This document shows positions 8,651-17,562 of a stretch of 64,000 bases of DNA, one piece after another. The stretch is from positions 1-64,000 of the forward strand of contig NZ_CAKJTL010000073.1 of the NCBI RefSeq assembly GCF_917627385.1. Direction: 5' to 3'. The stretch is from Protofrankia sp. CiT1 (GTDB lineage Bacteria; Actinomycetota; Actinomycetes; Frankiales; Frankiaceae). Made by a program: the position numbers and the translations under genes. The notes beneath the pieces are model-generated. The model made no database searches. It was not told where the DNA came from and worked only from the letters and a program-made list of their open reading frames with translations. The stretch's first letter is position 1. The number at the start of each line of letters is the position of its first letter.

Positions 8651-9241
8651 GTGACCACGCCGGCGAACGCCTCCCAGGTCGAGGATCTGGTCCTGCTGGA
8701 ACAGGCCGGGCACGCGCTGGATCTCCTGTTTTTCTGGGGGCACCATCCACCGCGGGGCAGCGGCCGTGGCGTCGGCGTGGGCTGCCTGAGCCAATGGTGG
8801 CCCTCCGCGTTCACTGTGGACGGTCTGCGTTATCCGACGGCTGAGCATTTCATGATGGAGCGCAAGGCCCGGCTGTTCGGCGACATGGCCGCGGCACGGG
8901 CGGTTCTCGCCGCAGCTGATCCGGCAGCCGCGAAAAAGCACGGCCGGCAGGTCCGCGGTTTCGATGAGGCGGTGTGGAGCGAGTGCTCCTTCGACATCGT
9001 GGTCCAGGGCAACGCCGCGAAGTTCGACCAGCATCCGCCGTTGCGTAATTATCTGCTCGGTACCGGCGAGCGGGTACTGGTGGAGGCGAGTCCGCTGGAC
9101 CGGGTGTGGGGGATCGGCTTGGCCGCTGACGACGCCCGTGCGCAGGCTCCGTCAGCCTGGCCGGGACGCAATCTTCTTGGTTTCGCGCTCATGCGGGTCC
9201 GGGCGATGCTGCGCGCGTCCACCTCGAGCGCGTCCGGGTAA
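8651..9241 (+). CDS. NADAR domain protein (YbiA-like)
   Basis: A 196-residue protein with the NADAR fold: LSQWWPSAFTVDGLRYPTAE, HFMMERKARLFGD, AAKKHGRQVRGFDEAVW and the C-terminal VWGIGLAADD, then NLLGFALMRVR. Family members hydrolyse N-glycosidic bonds to ADP-ribose or ribose phosphate; some act in riboflavin-intermediate disposal and some reverse DNA ADP-ribosylation by DarT-type toxins. No DarT-like gene is adjacent, so a housekeeping role is the simpler reading. The GTG start is chosen for length; a ribosome-binding site is not obvious. Confidence 0.85.
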   Translation: MTTPANASQVEDLVLLEQAGHALDLLFFWGHHPPRGSGRGVGVGCLSQWWPSAFTVDGLRYPTAEHFMMERKARLFGDMAAARAVLAAADPAAAKKHGRQVRGFDEAVWSECSFDIVVQGNAAKFDQHPPLRNYLLGTGERVLVEASPLDRVWGIGLAADDARAQAPSAWPGRNLLGFALMRVRAMLRASTSSASG

Positions 9242-9330
9242 CGCGACCACCCTCCTCTCCGGGCAGGGGCCCCCGCCGGAGCCTGACGCCGCGATTGTGA
9301 CCAGTGCCCCGCCGGTGCTTCCGCGTGGCC

Positions 9331-9399
9331 GTGCCAGGCATCCGCCGCCAGACAGCCGTGCCAGGCATCCGCCGCCAGACAGCCGTGCCGGGCAGCCGA
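9331..9399. repeat. 27-bp tandem repeat, 2.5 copies
   Basis: Two identical 27 bp units (9331-9357, 9358-9384; each begins GTGCCAGGCATCCG) are followed by a partial third. They sit in the 274 bp spacer between the NADAR gene and the universal stress protein gene. Confidence 0.7.
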
Positions 9400-9515
9400 G
9401 GCAGGCGTTTCCAGCAGACGTCTGCGCCACTGTGTCCGGATGCTCCCCGCACCCGGGCGCCCTCAGCGTAATGATCAAAGCGAGCGGCGCCCAGAGCGGT
9501 GTGGGGAGGACGGCA

Positions 9516-10415
9516 ATGACAGACGGTAGTATCTTCGTGCGGCCAGGGATCGTTGCCGGGGTGGACGGCTCGCCGGGTTCTGTCGAGGCACTGCGATGGG
9601 CCTGGCATACCGCGGCCATGCATCGGCGCTCTGTGACCGCCGTGCTGGCATGGACCGCGGACGGCCAGCCCAGGACCGTTCACCGGCAAGCGTACGTTAC
9701 TGATCGTGATGGGTTGACCGCGACGGCGGCTGCGGTTCTCGACTCGGCGGTTGCTCGGCTCCCGGCCTGCCAGCCACCTCCCGCGGTAGTCCGGCGGGTG
9801 GTCCACGAGCCCGCGGTGATCGCCTTGCTGGCGGCGTCGAAGCACGCGCCGATGCTGGTCGTGGGCTCGTGCGATCATGGCCTGCTCCATTGCTCTCCCC
9901 GCGGGTCGGTGGGCCAGGCGGTCGTCCAGCACGGCGCGGTTCCGGCCGTCGTCGTGCGGGGGCGGGGCTTCGGTGTGCCCGGCGACCGCCGGCCGGTGGC
10001 TGTCGGTGTGGACGGTTCGCCATCGTCGCTGGCCGCGCTGGCGTGGGCGGCCCGTGCGGCGACATACCGTGACGTACCGCTACGGGTTATACACGCGCTG
10101 GAGGTGGCGTCCACGCCCTATCCGGAGTTTCTCACCTCGTCCGGCCGAGCTCTTGTCGATCAGGCAAACGATGTGCTCGACGATGCGCTCGCCAAGGGGC
10201 TGCGGGACGTTTCACCACGGCTGTGCGTCAGCAGCGAGGTGGTCGTCGACTCGGCCGCCCGTGCCCTGCTGCTGGAGTCCACGACCTCGCAGCTGCTGGT
10301 GACGGGCGCCCGCGGGCACGGGGGCTTCGCTGAGCTTCTCCTCGGCTCCGTGAGCGATCAGTGTGTCCGCTACGCGCTCTGCCCGGTCGCGGTCATCCGC
10401 CCGCCCTACAGCTGA
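9516..10415 (+). CDS. Universal stress protein, two Usp domains in tandem
   Basis: ATG at 9516 follows GGGGAGGA; the frame upstream is non-coding. The 299 residues form two Usp domains (about 8-145 and 152-297). Each starts with a strand plus VDGSP (GVDGSPGS, GVDGSPSS). The second keeps the ATP-binding loop G-x2-G-x9-G-S as GARGHGGFAELLLGSVS; the first has a variant loop (GSCDHGLLHCSPRGSVG). Mycobacterial and streptomycete homologues are induced in dormancy or hypoxia. The 3' end overlaps the convergent helicase gene by 10 bp. Confidence 0.9.
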   Translation: MTDGSIFVRPGIVAGVDGSPGSVEALRWAWHTAAMHRRSVTAVLAWTADGQPRTVHRQAYVTDRDGLTATAAAVLDSAVARLPACQPPPAVVRRVVHEPAVIALLAASKHAPMLVVGSCDHGLLHCSPRGSVGQAVVQHGAVPAVVVRGRGFGVPGDRRPVAVGVDGSPSSLAALAWAARAATYRDVPLRVIHALEVASTPYPEFLTSSGRALVDQANDVLDDALAKGLRDVSPRLCVSSEVVVDSAARALLLESTTSQLLVTGARGHGGFAELLLGSVSDQCVRYALCPVAVIRPPYS

Positions 10416-12907
10416 TCGACGGCGGTGACGTGCAGCACGGCGGCGCCGGCTTCGTCCGAGGCGGCGAGGTCCACCTCGGCGCTGATGCCCCAGTCGTGGT
10501 CGCCGGCCGGATCGTCGAAGATCTGCCGAAGCGTCCAGCGTCCCGGCTCGGTGTTGATGATGAGGAGTCCCGGTCCGCGGGCGTCGGGTCCGGTGCCGAT
10601 CTCGCCGTGCAGGTCGAAGTACGGCTGGAGGGCCTGTGCCCACCGGTCACGGTCCCAGCCCGCGTCGGCGTCGAGCGCGCCGAGATCGTCGTAGCGGCGC
10701 AGCGCGGCCAGCTCCACCCGGCGGAACAGCGCGTTGCGGACGAGGACCCGGAACGCGCGGATGTTGGTTGTCACCGCGGGTGGCCGTTCGTCGATCCGCG
10801 CCGAAGGCGCGTCCGGCGTCGGGTTGCGCAGCTGCTCCCATTCGTCGAACAGGCTCGAGTCGACCTGCCGGACCAGCTCGCCCAGCCATTCGGTCAGATC
10901 GGTGAGCTCCTCGGTCCGGGCGTCCTCGGGCACCGTCTGCCGCAGGGCCTTGAAGGCGTCGGCCAGGTAGCGCAGGAGCAGCCCCTCGGAGCGGGCCAAG
11001 CCGTAGAAGCCGATGTACTCGACGAAGGTCATGGCTCGCTCGTACATGTCCCGGGCCACCGATTTGGGCGCGAGCTCGTGATCGTCAACCCAGGGATGGC
11101 CACGCCGGTATATCGCGAACGCGGCACCGAGGAACTCGTCCAGCGGCTTGGGGTAGGTGACGGCGTCGAGCAGCTCAAGGCGACGCTCGTACTCGACGCC
11201 GTCCGCCTTCATCTGGGCGACGGCTTCACCGCGGGCCTTGAACTGTTGCGCGGAAAGGACCTGGCGTGGATTGTCCAGCGTGGCCTCGATGATCGATAGA
11301 ACATCCAGCGGATAGCTCGGCGAGCCCCGGTCGAGCAGCTCGAGCGAGGCGAGCGCAAAGGGCGACAAGGGCTGATTGAGAGCGAAGTCGAGTTGCAGGT
11401 CGACGGTGATCTGCACAGTGCGTCCCGTCTCGTCCGGGATGGCAAGTTTCTCGACGATGCCAGCGGCGAGCAACGCCCGGTAGATGGCGATGGCCCGGCG
11501 GATGTGGTGGCGTTGCGCCGGACGCTGCTCGTGGTTGTCGGTGAGCAGGTGCCGCATGCCGGCGAAGGCGTCGCCAGGACGGTTGATGACGTTGAGCAGC
11601 ATCGAGTGGCTGACGGTGAAACTCGACGTCAGGGGCTCGGGCTCGGCGGCCACGAGCCGTTCGAACGTCGGTACGCCCCAGGAGACGAACCCCTCCGGCG
11701 GCTTCTTACGGACGATCTTTCGCCGTTTCTTCGGGTCGTCGCCGGCCTTGGCCAGGGCGCGTTCGTTCTCCACTGTGTGCTCGGGCGCCTGCACCACGAC
11801 GGTGCCGACCGTGTCATAACCGGCCCGGCCGGCCCGGCCGGCGATCTGGTGGAACTCCCGGGCGCTCAGGTGGCGGGTCCGGGTTCCGTCGTACTTGGAC
11901 AGCGCGGTGAACACGACCGTGCGGATCGGTACGTTGATCCCCACGCCGAGCGTGTCGGTACCACATATGATCTTCAGTAGCCCGGCCTGGGCGAGCAGCT
12001 CCACCAGCCGCCGGTACTTGGGGAGCATGCCGGCGTGGTGGACACCGATGCCGTGGCGGACCAGGCGGGATAGGGTCTTGCCGAACCCCGCGGTGAACCG
12101 GAACCCGCCGATCATCTCGGCGATGGCGTCCTTCTCCGCCCGGGTGCACACGTTGATGCTCATGAGTGACTGCGCCCGTTCCAGCGCCGACGCCTGGGTG
12201 AAGTGAACGACGTAGACAGGCGCTTGGTGGGTGTTCAGAAGCTCTTCGAGCGTCTCGTGCAGCGGGGTGGTCACGTAGTGGTGGAACAGCGGCACCGGGC
12301 GCACGGCGGAGCGGACGACCGCGGTGGGACGGCCGGTCCGGCGGGTGAGGTCCGTTTCGAACCGGCTTACGTCACCCAGGGTCGCCGACAGGAGGATGAA
12401 CTGCGTGCGGGGCAGCTCCAGCAGCGGCACCTGCCATGCCCAGCCCCGGTCGGGGTCGGCGTAGAAGTGGAACTCGTCCATCACGACCTGGCCGACGTCG
12501 GCGTCGGCACCGTCCCGCAGGGCGATGTTGGCCAGGATCTCGGCGGTGCAGCAGATGACGGGAGCGTCCTCGTTGACAGCGGCGTCCCCGGTCATCATCC
12601 CGACGCGGTCCGTCCCGAGCGTGGCGCACAGCGCGAAGAACTTTTCCGACACCAGCGCTTTGATGGGCGCGGTGTAGAAGCTGCGCTGTTTGCGGGCCAT
12701 CGCGGTGAAATGGGCGCCGGTGGCCACGAGGCTCTTGCCGGACCCGGTCGGGGTGGTCAGGATGACGTTGGAACCGGAGACCACCTCGATGAGCGCCTCG
12801 GACTGCGCGGGGTACAGGGCGAGCCCCTGGCCCTCGGCCCACGCGGTGAACGCGTCGAAGATATCGTCGGGCTCCGGAGTTGCGGGCAGCTGGTCGGCGA
12901 GCGTCAT
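10406..12907 (-). CDS. DEAD/DEAH helicase with C-terminal DUF3516
   Basis: An 833-residue Ski2-like superfamily 2 helicase. Walker A is TPTGSGKS (about 52-59), motif II is DEFH (144-147) in VVMDEFHFYADPDRGWAW, SAT is LLSATLGDV and motif VI is HQIAGRAGRAGYD. The C-terminal half (about 430-833) is the actinobacterial DUF3516 region. The substrate, RNA or DNA, is not established; related archaeal and eukaryotic enzymes unwind RNA or repair intermediates. It converges with the stress-protein gene and lies 72 bp downstream of the ABC-F gene on the same strand, so they may be co-transcribed. Confidence 0.9.
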   Translation of the reverse strand: MTLADQLPATPEPDDIFDAFTAWAEGQGLALYPAQSEALIEVVSGSNVILTTPTGSGKSLVATGAHFTAMARKQRSFYTAPIKALVSEKFFALCATLGTDRVGMMTGDAAVNEDAPVICCTAEILANIALRDGADADVGQVVMDEFHFYADPDRGWAWQVPLLELPRTQFILLSATLGDVSRFETDLTRRTGRPTAVVRSAVRPVPLFHHYVTTPLHETLEELLNTHQAPVYVVHFTQASALERAQSLMSINVCTRAEKDAIAEMIGGFRFTAGFGKTLSRLVRHGIGVHHAGMLPKYRRLVELLAQAGLLKIICGTDTLGVGINVPIRTVVFTALSKYDGTRTRHLSAREFHQIAGRAGRAGYDTVGTVVVQAPEHTVENERALAKAGDDPKKRRKIVRKKPPEGFVSWGVPTFERLVAAEPEPLTSSFTVSHSMLLNVINRPGDAFAGMRHLLTDNHEQRPAQRHHIRRAIAIYRALLAAGIVEKLAIPDETGRTVQITVDLQLDFALNQPLSPFALASLELLDRGSPSYPLDVLSIIEATLDNPRQVLSAQQFKARGEAVAQMKADGVEYERRLELLDAVTYPKPLDEFLGAAFAIYRRGHPWVDDHELAPKSVARDMYERAMTFVEYIGFYGLARSEGLLLRYLADAFKALRQTVPEDARTEELTDLTEWLGELVRQVDSSLFDEWEQLRNPTPDAPSARIDERPPAVTTNIRAFRVLVRNALFRRVELAALRRYDDLGALDADAGWDRDRWAQALQPYFDLHGEIGTGPDARGPGLLIINTEPGRWTLRQIFDDPAGDHDWGISAEVDLAASDEAGAAVLHVTAVDQL

Positions 12908-12979
12908 GGTAAATCCGATGGTGCCTGACGGATCGCGGACCCGGGGCCGCGACGGCCGGCGTTTTCAGGGCCGGCGCCT

Positions 12980-14620
12980 TCAGCTCCCCTCGATGACCTG
13001 ACCAGCCGTGACCTGCCACTGACGCGTGGTGTGGACCACCTCGAGCATGCGGCGGTCGTGGGTCACCAGGAGCAGGGTGCCGGTGTAGTCGGCCAAGGCC
13101 GCTTCCAGCTGCTCGATCGCGGGGAGGTCGAGATGGTTCGTCGGCTCGTCCAGCACCAACAGATTGACCCCGCGTGCCTGCAGCAGCGCGAGCGCCGCGC
13201 GGGTGCGCTCGCCGGGTGACAGGGTCGTGGCCGCCCGTTTCATATGATCCGCTCGCAGGCCGAACTTGGCCAGCAGAGTCCGCAGGTCGGCGGTGACCAG
13301 CTCGGGCAACAACCGGGCGAGGACGTCGAGAACCGGGGCGTCGACGGTGAACAGCGCTCGAGCCTGGTCGACCTCGCCGACCAGCACCCCGGAACCGAGC
13401 GACGCCCGGCCAGCGTCGACCGGCAGGTGACCGAGGATCGCTGCCAGCAGCGTCGACTTCCCGGCTCCGTTGGGCCCGGTGATGGCCACCCGGTCGCCCC
13501 AGTCCAGCCGCGCGGTCACCGGTCCCAGGGTGAAGCTGCCGCGACGTAGGACCGCGTCGGTCAGCACGGCGACCACGGCACCGGAGCGCGGGGCCGCCGC
13601 GATCCGCAGCCGCAGCTCCCATTCCTTGCGCGGTTCAGGGACGACTTCCATGCGTTCGATCAGGCGTTCGGTCTGCCGGACCTTGGCGGCCTGCTTCTCC
13701 GACGTCTCAGCGCGCAGGTTTCGCCCGATCTTGTCGTTGTCGGTGGACTTGCGGCGGGCGTTTCGCACGCCCTTGTCCATCCAGGTCCGTTGGGTCTGGG
13801 CGCGTTCGGTCAGCGCGCCGCGGCGGTCGGCGTACTGCTCATAGGCCTCCCGGGCGTGCCGCCGGGCCACCTCCCGTTCGTCGAGGTAGGCCTGGTAGCC
13901 GCCGCCGAAGAAGCTGACCTGTTGCTGGGCGAGATCCAGCTCCAGCACCGCGGTGACGGTACGGGCGAGAAATTCCCGATCATGGCTGACGACCGCCACC
14001 GCGGCCCGTAGCCCCGTGACGAACGTCTCCAGCCGGGCCAGCCCGTCGAGGTCGAGGTCGTTGGTCGGTTCGTCGAGCAGGAAGACGTCAAATCTGCTGA
14101 GCAGCAGAGCGGCGAGCCCCGCGCGGGCCGCCTGGCCCCCGGACAACGCCGTCATCGGCACGTTCAGGTCGATCGTGAGCCCGATGTCGGCCGCCACCAC
14201 CGCCGCGCGTTCGTCGAAGTCGGCGGCCCCCAGCGCGAGCCAGCGGTCCAGCGCTGTCGAGTAGGCGTCGTCCGAACCGGGCTCCTGACGGGACAGGGCC
14301 GCGACCGCGTCATCCAACCGGCGCCGGGCGTCGGTCACGTCAGCGCGCCGGGCGAGGAAGCCATGCACGGTCTCGCGGGGACGGCGATCGGGCTCCTGCG
14401 CGAGGTAGCCGACCGAGGCCGTCGACGGGGTGCGTACCACTGTGCCGTGCTCGGGGCTGGCCAAGCCCGCGAGCATGCGCAGCAGGGTGGACTTGCCCGC
14501 GCCGTTCGCCCCGACCACTCCGATCACATCGCCTGGGCCGAGCACCAGATCGACCTGGCTGAACAGCGCTCGCCCGCCGTATCCGGCAGCCAGGCCCTGG
14601 GCGACGAGGGTGGCGTTCAC
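12980..14620 (-). CDS. ABC-F family ATPase
   Basis: A 546-residue protein with two ABC ATPase domains and no membrane segments. The first has GANGAGKS (37-44), LSGGQ and VFLLDEPTNDLD; the second has GPNGAGKS, LSPGERTRAALALL and LLVLDEPTNHLD. The charged linker between them (about 230-330, many R, E and Q) is the ABC-F interdomain linker that reaches into the ribosomal E site. Members either aid translation or protect the ribosome from antibiotics; which applies here cannot be decided. GTG start at 14620. Confidence 0.92.
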   Translation of the reverse strand: MNATLVAQGLAAGYGGRALFSQVDLVLGPGDVIGVVGANGAGKSTLLRMLAGLASPEHGTVVRTPSTASVGYLAQEPDRRPRETVHGFLARRADVTDARRRLDDAVAALSRQEPGSDDAYSTALDRWLALGAADFDERAAVVAADIGLTIDLNVPMTALSGGQAARAGLAALLLSRFDVFLLDEPTNDLDLDGLARLETFVTGLRAAVAVVSHDREFLARTVTAVLELDLAQQQVSFFGGGYQAYLDEREVARRHAREAYEQYADRRGALTERAQTQRTWMDKGVRNARRKSTDNDKIGRNLRAETSEKQAAKVRQTERLIERMEVVPEPRKEWELRLRIAAAPRSGAVVAVLTDAVLRRGSFTLGPVTARLDWGDRVAITGPNGAGKSTLLAAILGHLPVDAGRASLGSGVLVGEVDQARALFTVDAPVLDVLARLLPELVTADLRTLLAKFGLRADHMKRAATTLSPGERTRAALALLQARGVNLLVLDEPTNHLDLPAIEQLEAALADYTGTLLLVTHDRRMLEVVHTTRQWQVTAGQVIEGS

Positions 14621-14695
14621 ACCCAGACGTTACCGGCACCGCCGAGCGAAGCCCTCCGGAACGTCTCGCCTCTGGCCGGGGCCATCGGGGGCTGG

Positions 14696-14732
14696 CCATC
14701 CGGGCCATCCGCCATCCGCCATCCGCCATCCG
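14696..14732. repeat. 7-bp tandem repeat CCATCCG x5
   Basis: CCATCCG occurs at 14696, 14705, 14712, 14719 and 14726, the last four contiguous, in the spacer upstream of the ABC-F gene. This is probably slippage. Confidence 0.6.
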
Positions 14733-14862
14733 CCTTGGGCGTTGCCTGTCAGCAGCTGACGTTGCTGACGTTATCGTTGGTACGCCTGTCATACGGGATG
14801 TGTCAGCGGCTGCAAGCAGTGCCGGCCAGCTGCTGATGATCAATTGGTGGGGAGCGCAAGCG

Positions 14863-15237
14863 GTGGTTGGTGTTGCACGCCTGGCGGCGATCTCGTTCGA
14901 CTGCTCCGAGCCTCATGCGTTGGCTCGGTTCTACGCGGAGCTGACCGGTGGCGCGATCGCTTTCAGCAGTGAGGACTTCGTCGCGGTCAAGGGCCCGGCT
15001 GTCTGGATCACAGCGCAACGGGTCCCGGACCATCGGCCCCCGACGTGGCCCACGGGCGCTACCCCGCAGCAGGCGCACATGGAGTTCGCAGTCGAGGATC
15101 TTGAAGCGGCGCAGGCTCAGGCGATTGCCCTCGGCGCACGGCCTGCCGACGAGCAGCCATCCCCGGACCGGTGGCGTGTGCTCCTCGACCCGGCGGGTCA
15201 CCCGTTCTGCCTGACGACTCTCGTGCCCACAGACTGA
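14863..15237 (+). CDS. VOC (glyoxalase/bleomycin-resistance fold) protein
   Basis: GTG at 14863 preceded by TGGGGAG gives 124 residues; an earlier GTG at 14800 lacks a binding site and adds unrelated sequence. The fold is seen as LAAISFDCSEPHALARFYAE, a mid-protein HMEFAVEDLEAAQAQAIALG and a C-terminal LLDPAGHPFCLTTL. This matches small actinobacterial VOC proteins that often act as dioxygenase-like or binding proteins. Substrate unknown. It stands alone before the tRNA pair. Confidence 0.8.
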   Translation: MVGVARLAAISFDCSEPHALARFYAELTGGAIAFSSEDFVAVKGPAVWITAQRVPDHRPPTWPTGATPQQAHMEFAVEDLEAAQAQAIALGARPADEQPSPDRWRVLLDPAGHPFCLTTLVPTD

Positions 15238-15339
15238 CGGCTGACGCGGCGTGGGTGGGGGACGTGGGGGTTCGGCCCCCCCGGGCTGGTATGGCGGAAC
15301 GATCTGGTTCGGCGTGGGCGGGACACGCCTCACCCGGAG

Positions 15340-15413
15340 TGGAGCGGGTGACCGGGATCGAACCGGCATGGCCAGCTTGGAAGGCTGGGGCTCTGCCATT
15401 GAGCTACACCCGC
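15340..15413 (-). tRNA. tRNA-Gly (anticodon TCC)
   Basis: On the minus strand the gene starts GCGGGTG and ends CACCCGC-TCCA, a perfect 7 bp acceptor stem with encoded CCA. The D arm begins TAGCTCAATGG. The anticodon loop CTTCCAA gives TCC. The T loop is TTCGATC, closed by GCCGG/CCGGT. Confidence 0.95.
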
Positions 15414-15456
15414 GGAGCGTCGCTTACACTACCCGTAGGATACTGAAGCAACGCCT

Positions 15457-15529
15457 CGGGGCGTAGCGTAGTGGCTAGCGCGCCTGCTTTGGGTGCAGGA
15501 GATCGGGAGTTCGAGTCTCCCCGCCCCGA
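15457..15529 (+). tRNA. tRNA-Pro (anticodon TGG)
   Basis: The acceptor stem CGGGGCG pairs with CGCCCCG. The D arm is GCGTAGTGGCTAGCGC. The anticodon stem CCTGC/GCAGG encloses TTTGGGT, anticodon TGG. The T arm is GGGAG-TTCGAGT-CTCCC. The bases after the discriminator A are CCG, so the terminal CCA is not fully encoded. It lies 43 bp from, and is divergent to, tRNA-Gly. Confidence 0.95.
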
Positions 15530-15585
15530 CCGGTAATCTCGGCGCGTCCATCCGATCCACTGCCGCATCAGGAGTTAGCCGCGCC

Positions 15586-17013
15586 GTGAAGGCCACCAAG
15601 GAGACCCTAAGTCCCACCCGGGTCAAGCTGACCGTCGAGGTGCCCTTCGACGAGCTCAAGCCGTCCGTTGACGCCGCCTACCGCAAACTCGCACGGGAAG
15701 TCCGGGTTTCCGGCTTCCGGCCGGGCAAGGTGCCTCCGCGTATCCTTGACCAGCGTCTTGGCCGGGGAGTGATCCTCGAGGAGGCCATCCAGAACGCCTT
15801 GCCGCGCTTCTACACCGATGCCGTGCAGCAGGAGGACGTAGACGTTCTGTCCCGTCCCGAGGTCGGCATCAGTTCGTTCGAGGACGGTGCCCCGCTGGTT
15901 TTCACAGCGGAGGTGGACGTCCGGCCGGACATCGTTCTTCCCGACTATGACAGCCTTGAGGTCATCGTTGACGCGCTCGAGGTGACTGACGAGCAGATCG
16001 ATTCACAACTGACGACCATGCGTGAGCGCTTCGCCGTGCTCAAGCCGGTCGAACGCCCGGTGCAGACCGGCGACTTCATCTCCCTCGACCTTTCCGCGAC
16101 CGTGGACGGCGAGGTCGTCGAGGGTGCCGAGGCTGCCGGTATGTCCTACGAGGTCGGTAGCGACACCTTGATCGACGGTCTGGACGCGGCGGTCATCGGT
16201 GCCGACGAAGGAGAGAGCCGTACCTTTGTGACCGAACTGCTCGCCGGTGAGTTCGCCGGCAACTCGGCCGAGGTCACGGCCACCGTCCGGGGCGTCAAGG
16301 AGCGTGAGCTCCCCGAGCTTGACGATGACTTTGCCACCACCGCCAGCGAGTTCGACTCGCTGGCGGAGCTGCTTGCGGACATCCGGGAGCGTCTTGTCCG
16401 TGAGGCCGAGCGCGACCAGCTCGGGCAGGCGCGTGAGCGTGTTCTCGACGCTCTGATCGAGCGTGTTGACGTGCCGTTGCCGGTCTCGGTCCTCGATGGC
16501 GAGGTCGAGGCTCGCGAGCATCGTTTCGTTCATGATCTTGAACGGATGGGCGTTGACCGTGAGGCCTACCTCAAAACACTTGGCCGGACCGACGAGGAGC
16601 GCCTCGACGATGTGCGGCGACTCGTCGAGAGGACACTGAAGTCGCAGTTCATCCTGGACGCTGTGATTGATGCCGAGCAGTTCGGTATAGATCAGGGCGA
16701 GCTGATGGAGCAGGTGATCGGTCGGGCGCAGCGCATGGGCATGAGTCCCGAGGCCTTCGCTCAGCAGCTCGCCCAGGGGGATGGCCTTTCGGCGATCATG
16801 ATTGACGCGCTGCGGAGCAAGGCGCTCGCCTTCCTGCTGCGACAGGTGAAGGTCGTTGACACGGCCGGAAGCGAGGTGGTGCCACCTGATCAGGCGGCAC
16901 CGATCGTCCCGCCAGGCGAGGACATCGAAGACGTTGATCCTGATGTCGATGCCGCCACGGACACCGATGCGGAGGATGCGGGCGGGTCGACCGATCCCGC
17001 GCCCAGCGGCTGA
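15586..17013 (+). CDS. tig: Trigger factor
   Basis: The GTG at 15586 (GGAG 11 bp upstream) gives 475 residues beginning VKATKETLSPTRVKLTVEVP, the usual trigger-factor N-terminus. The frame extends back through the tRNA gene but cannot be coding there. It has the ribosome-docking domain with the signature GFRPGKVPP (about 45), an FKBP-like peptidyl-prolyl isomerase domain (about 155-240), and a long helical chaperone domain. It ends with an acidic tail of about 40 residues (many D, plus A, T and G). It binds nascent chains at the ribosome exit. It is followed by the Clp genes, as usual in Actinobacteria. Confidence 0.97.
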   Translation: MKATKETLSPTRVKLTVEVPFDELKPSVDAAYRKLAREVRVSGFRPGKVPPRILDQRLGRGVILEEAIQNALPRFYTDAVQQEDVDVLSRPEVGISSFEDGAPLVFTAEVDVRPDIVLPDYDSLEVIVDALEVTDEQIDSQLTTMRERFAVLKPVERPVQTGDFISLDLSATVDGEVVEGAEAAGMSYEVGSDTLIDGLDAAVIGADEGESRTFVTELLAGEFAGNSAEVTATVRGVKERELPELDDDFATTASEFDSLAELLADIRERLVREAERDQLGQARERVLDALIERVDVPLPVSVLDGEVEAREHRFVHDLERMGVDREAYLKTLGRTDEERLDDVRRLVERTLKSQFILDAVIDAEQFGIDQGELMEQVIGRAQRMGMSPEAFAQQLAQGDGLSAIMIDALRSKALAFLLRQVKVVDTAGSEVVPPDQAAPIVPPGEDIEDVDPDVDAATDTDAEDAGGSTDPAPSG

Positions 17014-17190
17014 GCCGCCCTGGTCCGTCCGCGGCCGGGTGAACGGTTGTCAGTGGCCCCCGGATATCCCGTCCGGGGGCCGCCGCGCGTTCTGTCCGGC
17101 TGCGCGTTCCGTACGGCCGGAGCGCCCGGTGGCCTGGGCCTGCGGCTGGTCAGCCGCGCGGTTGGGGCGTTGTGATGCCGCCCCACGCTG

Positions 17191-17397
17191 GAGTGCCCGG
17201 CAACAGGGGACGCGGCGTCGCGGGCTTGGGCCCACCCACCTCGTCGCATCGCTCCCCGTCCATCGCCGCGCGATGCACGGGTACCCCGGCTCGTCAGTCG
17301 CCACCCAACACCTCCGGTGGCTCCCTCCGCCGCCGCGCGATGCACGCAGCACCCCAGCCCCACTCCTTGATCCACACCCCTATTGCCGGGCGCTCCA
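17191..17397. mobile_element. ~200 bp MITE-like element, copy 2 (inverted relative to copy 1)
   Basis: The ends are GAGTGCCCGGCAACAGGGG (from 17191) and CCCCTATTGCCGGGCGCTCC (to 17397), nearly perfect terminal inverted repeats of about 19 bp. The interior matches the reverse complement of 1632-1830 with an almost identical core. It lies in the 549 bp tig-clpP1 spacer. No coding function is claimed, although the translated core looks similar in both copies simply because the DNA is conserved. Confidence 0.7.
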
Positions 17398-17452
17398 GGG
17401 AGTCGATTGCCCGCAATGCCCGGATTAATCGCCGCTGGGCCAGCCCGCCCTC

Positions 17453-17467
17453 ACGCCCAGCGCGAAC
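17453..17467. promoter_or_regulatory. Candidate ClgR operator upstream of clpP1
   Basis: ACGCCCAGCGCGAAC contains CGC-N5-GCG followed by AA, close to the ClgR consensus CGC-Y-N-A-N-R-GCG, with one consensus mismatch at R. ClgR is the known activator of clpP operons in Streptomyces, Corynebacterium and Mycobacterium. It is 96 bp upstream of the clpP1 start. The prediction rests on one half-matching palindrome. Confidence 0.35.
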
Positions 17468-17562
17468 ATCGAGGGTGAAGTCCCGGAACTAGCGCGGGTC
17501 ACAGATAGTGTCGAGACGGTCAGATCAGCCGTCGTCAGCGCGAGGAAACCGAGGAGCTAACC

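Noticed and set aside
8651-9241. DarT-NADAR toxin-antitoxin pair
   Set aside because: No DarT-like ADP-ribosyltransferase gene lies beside the NADAR gene.
15493-15585. Longer trigger factor start
   Set aside because: This frame lies inside tRNA-Pro; the conserved N-terminus starts at 15586.
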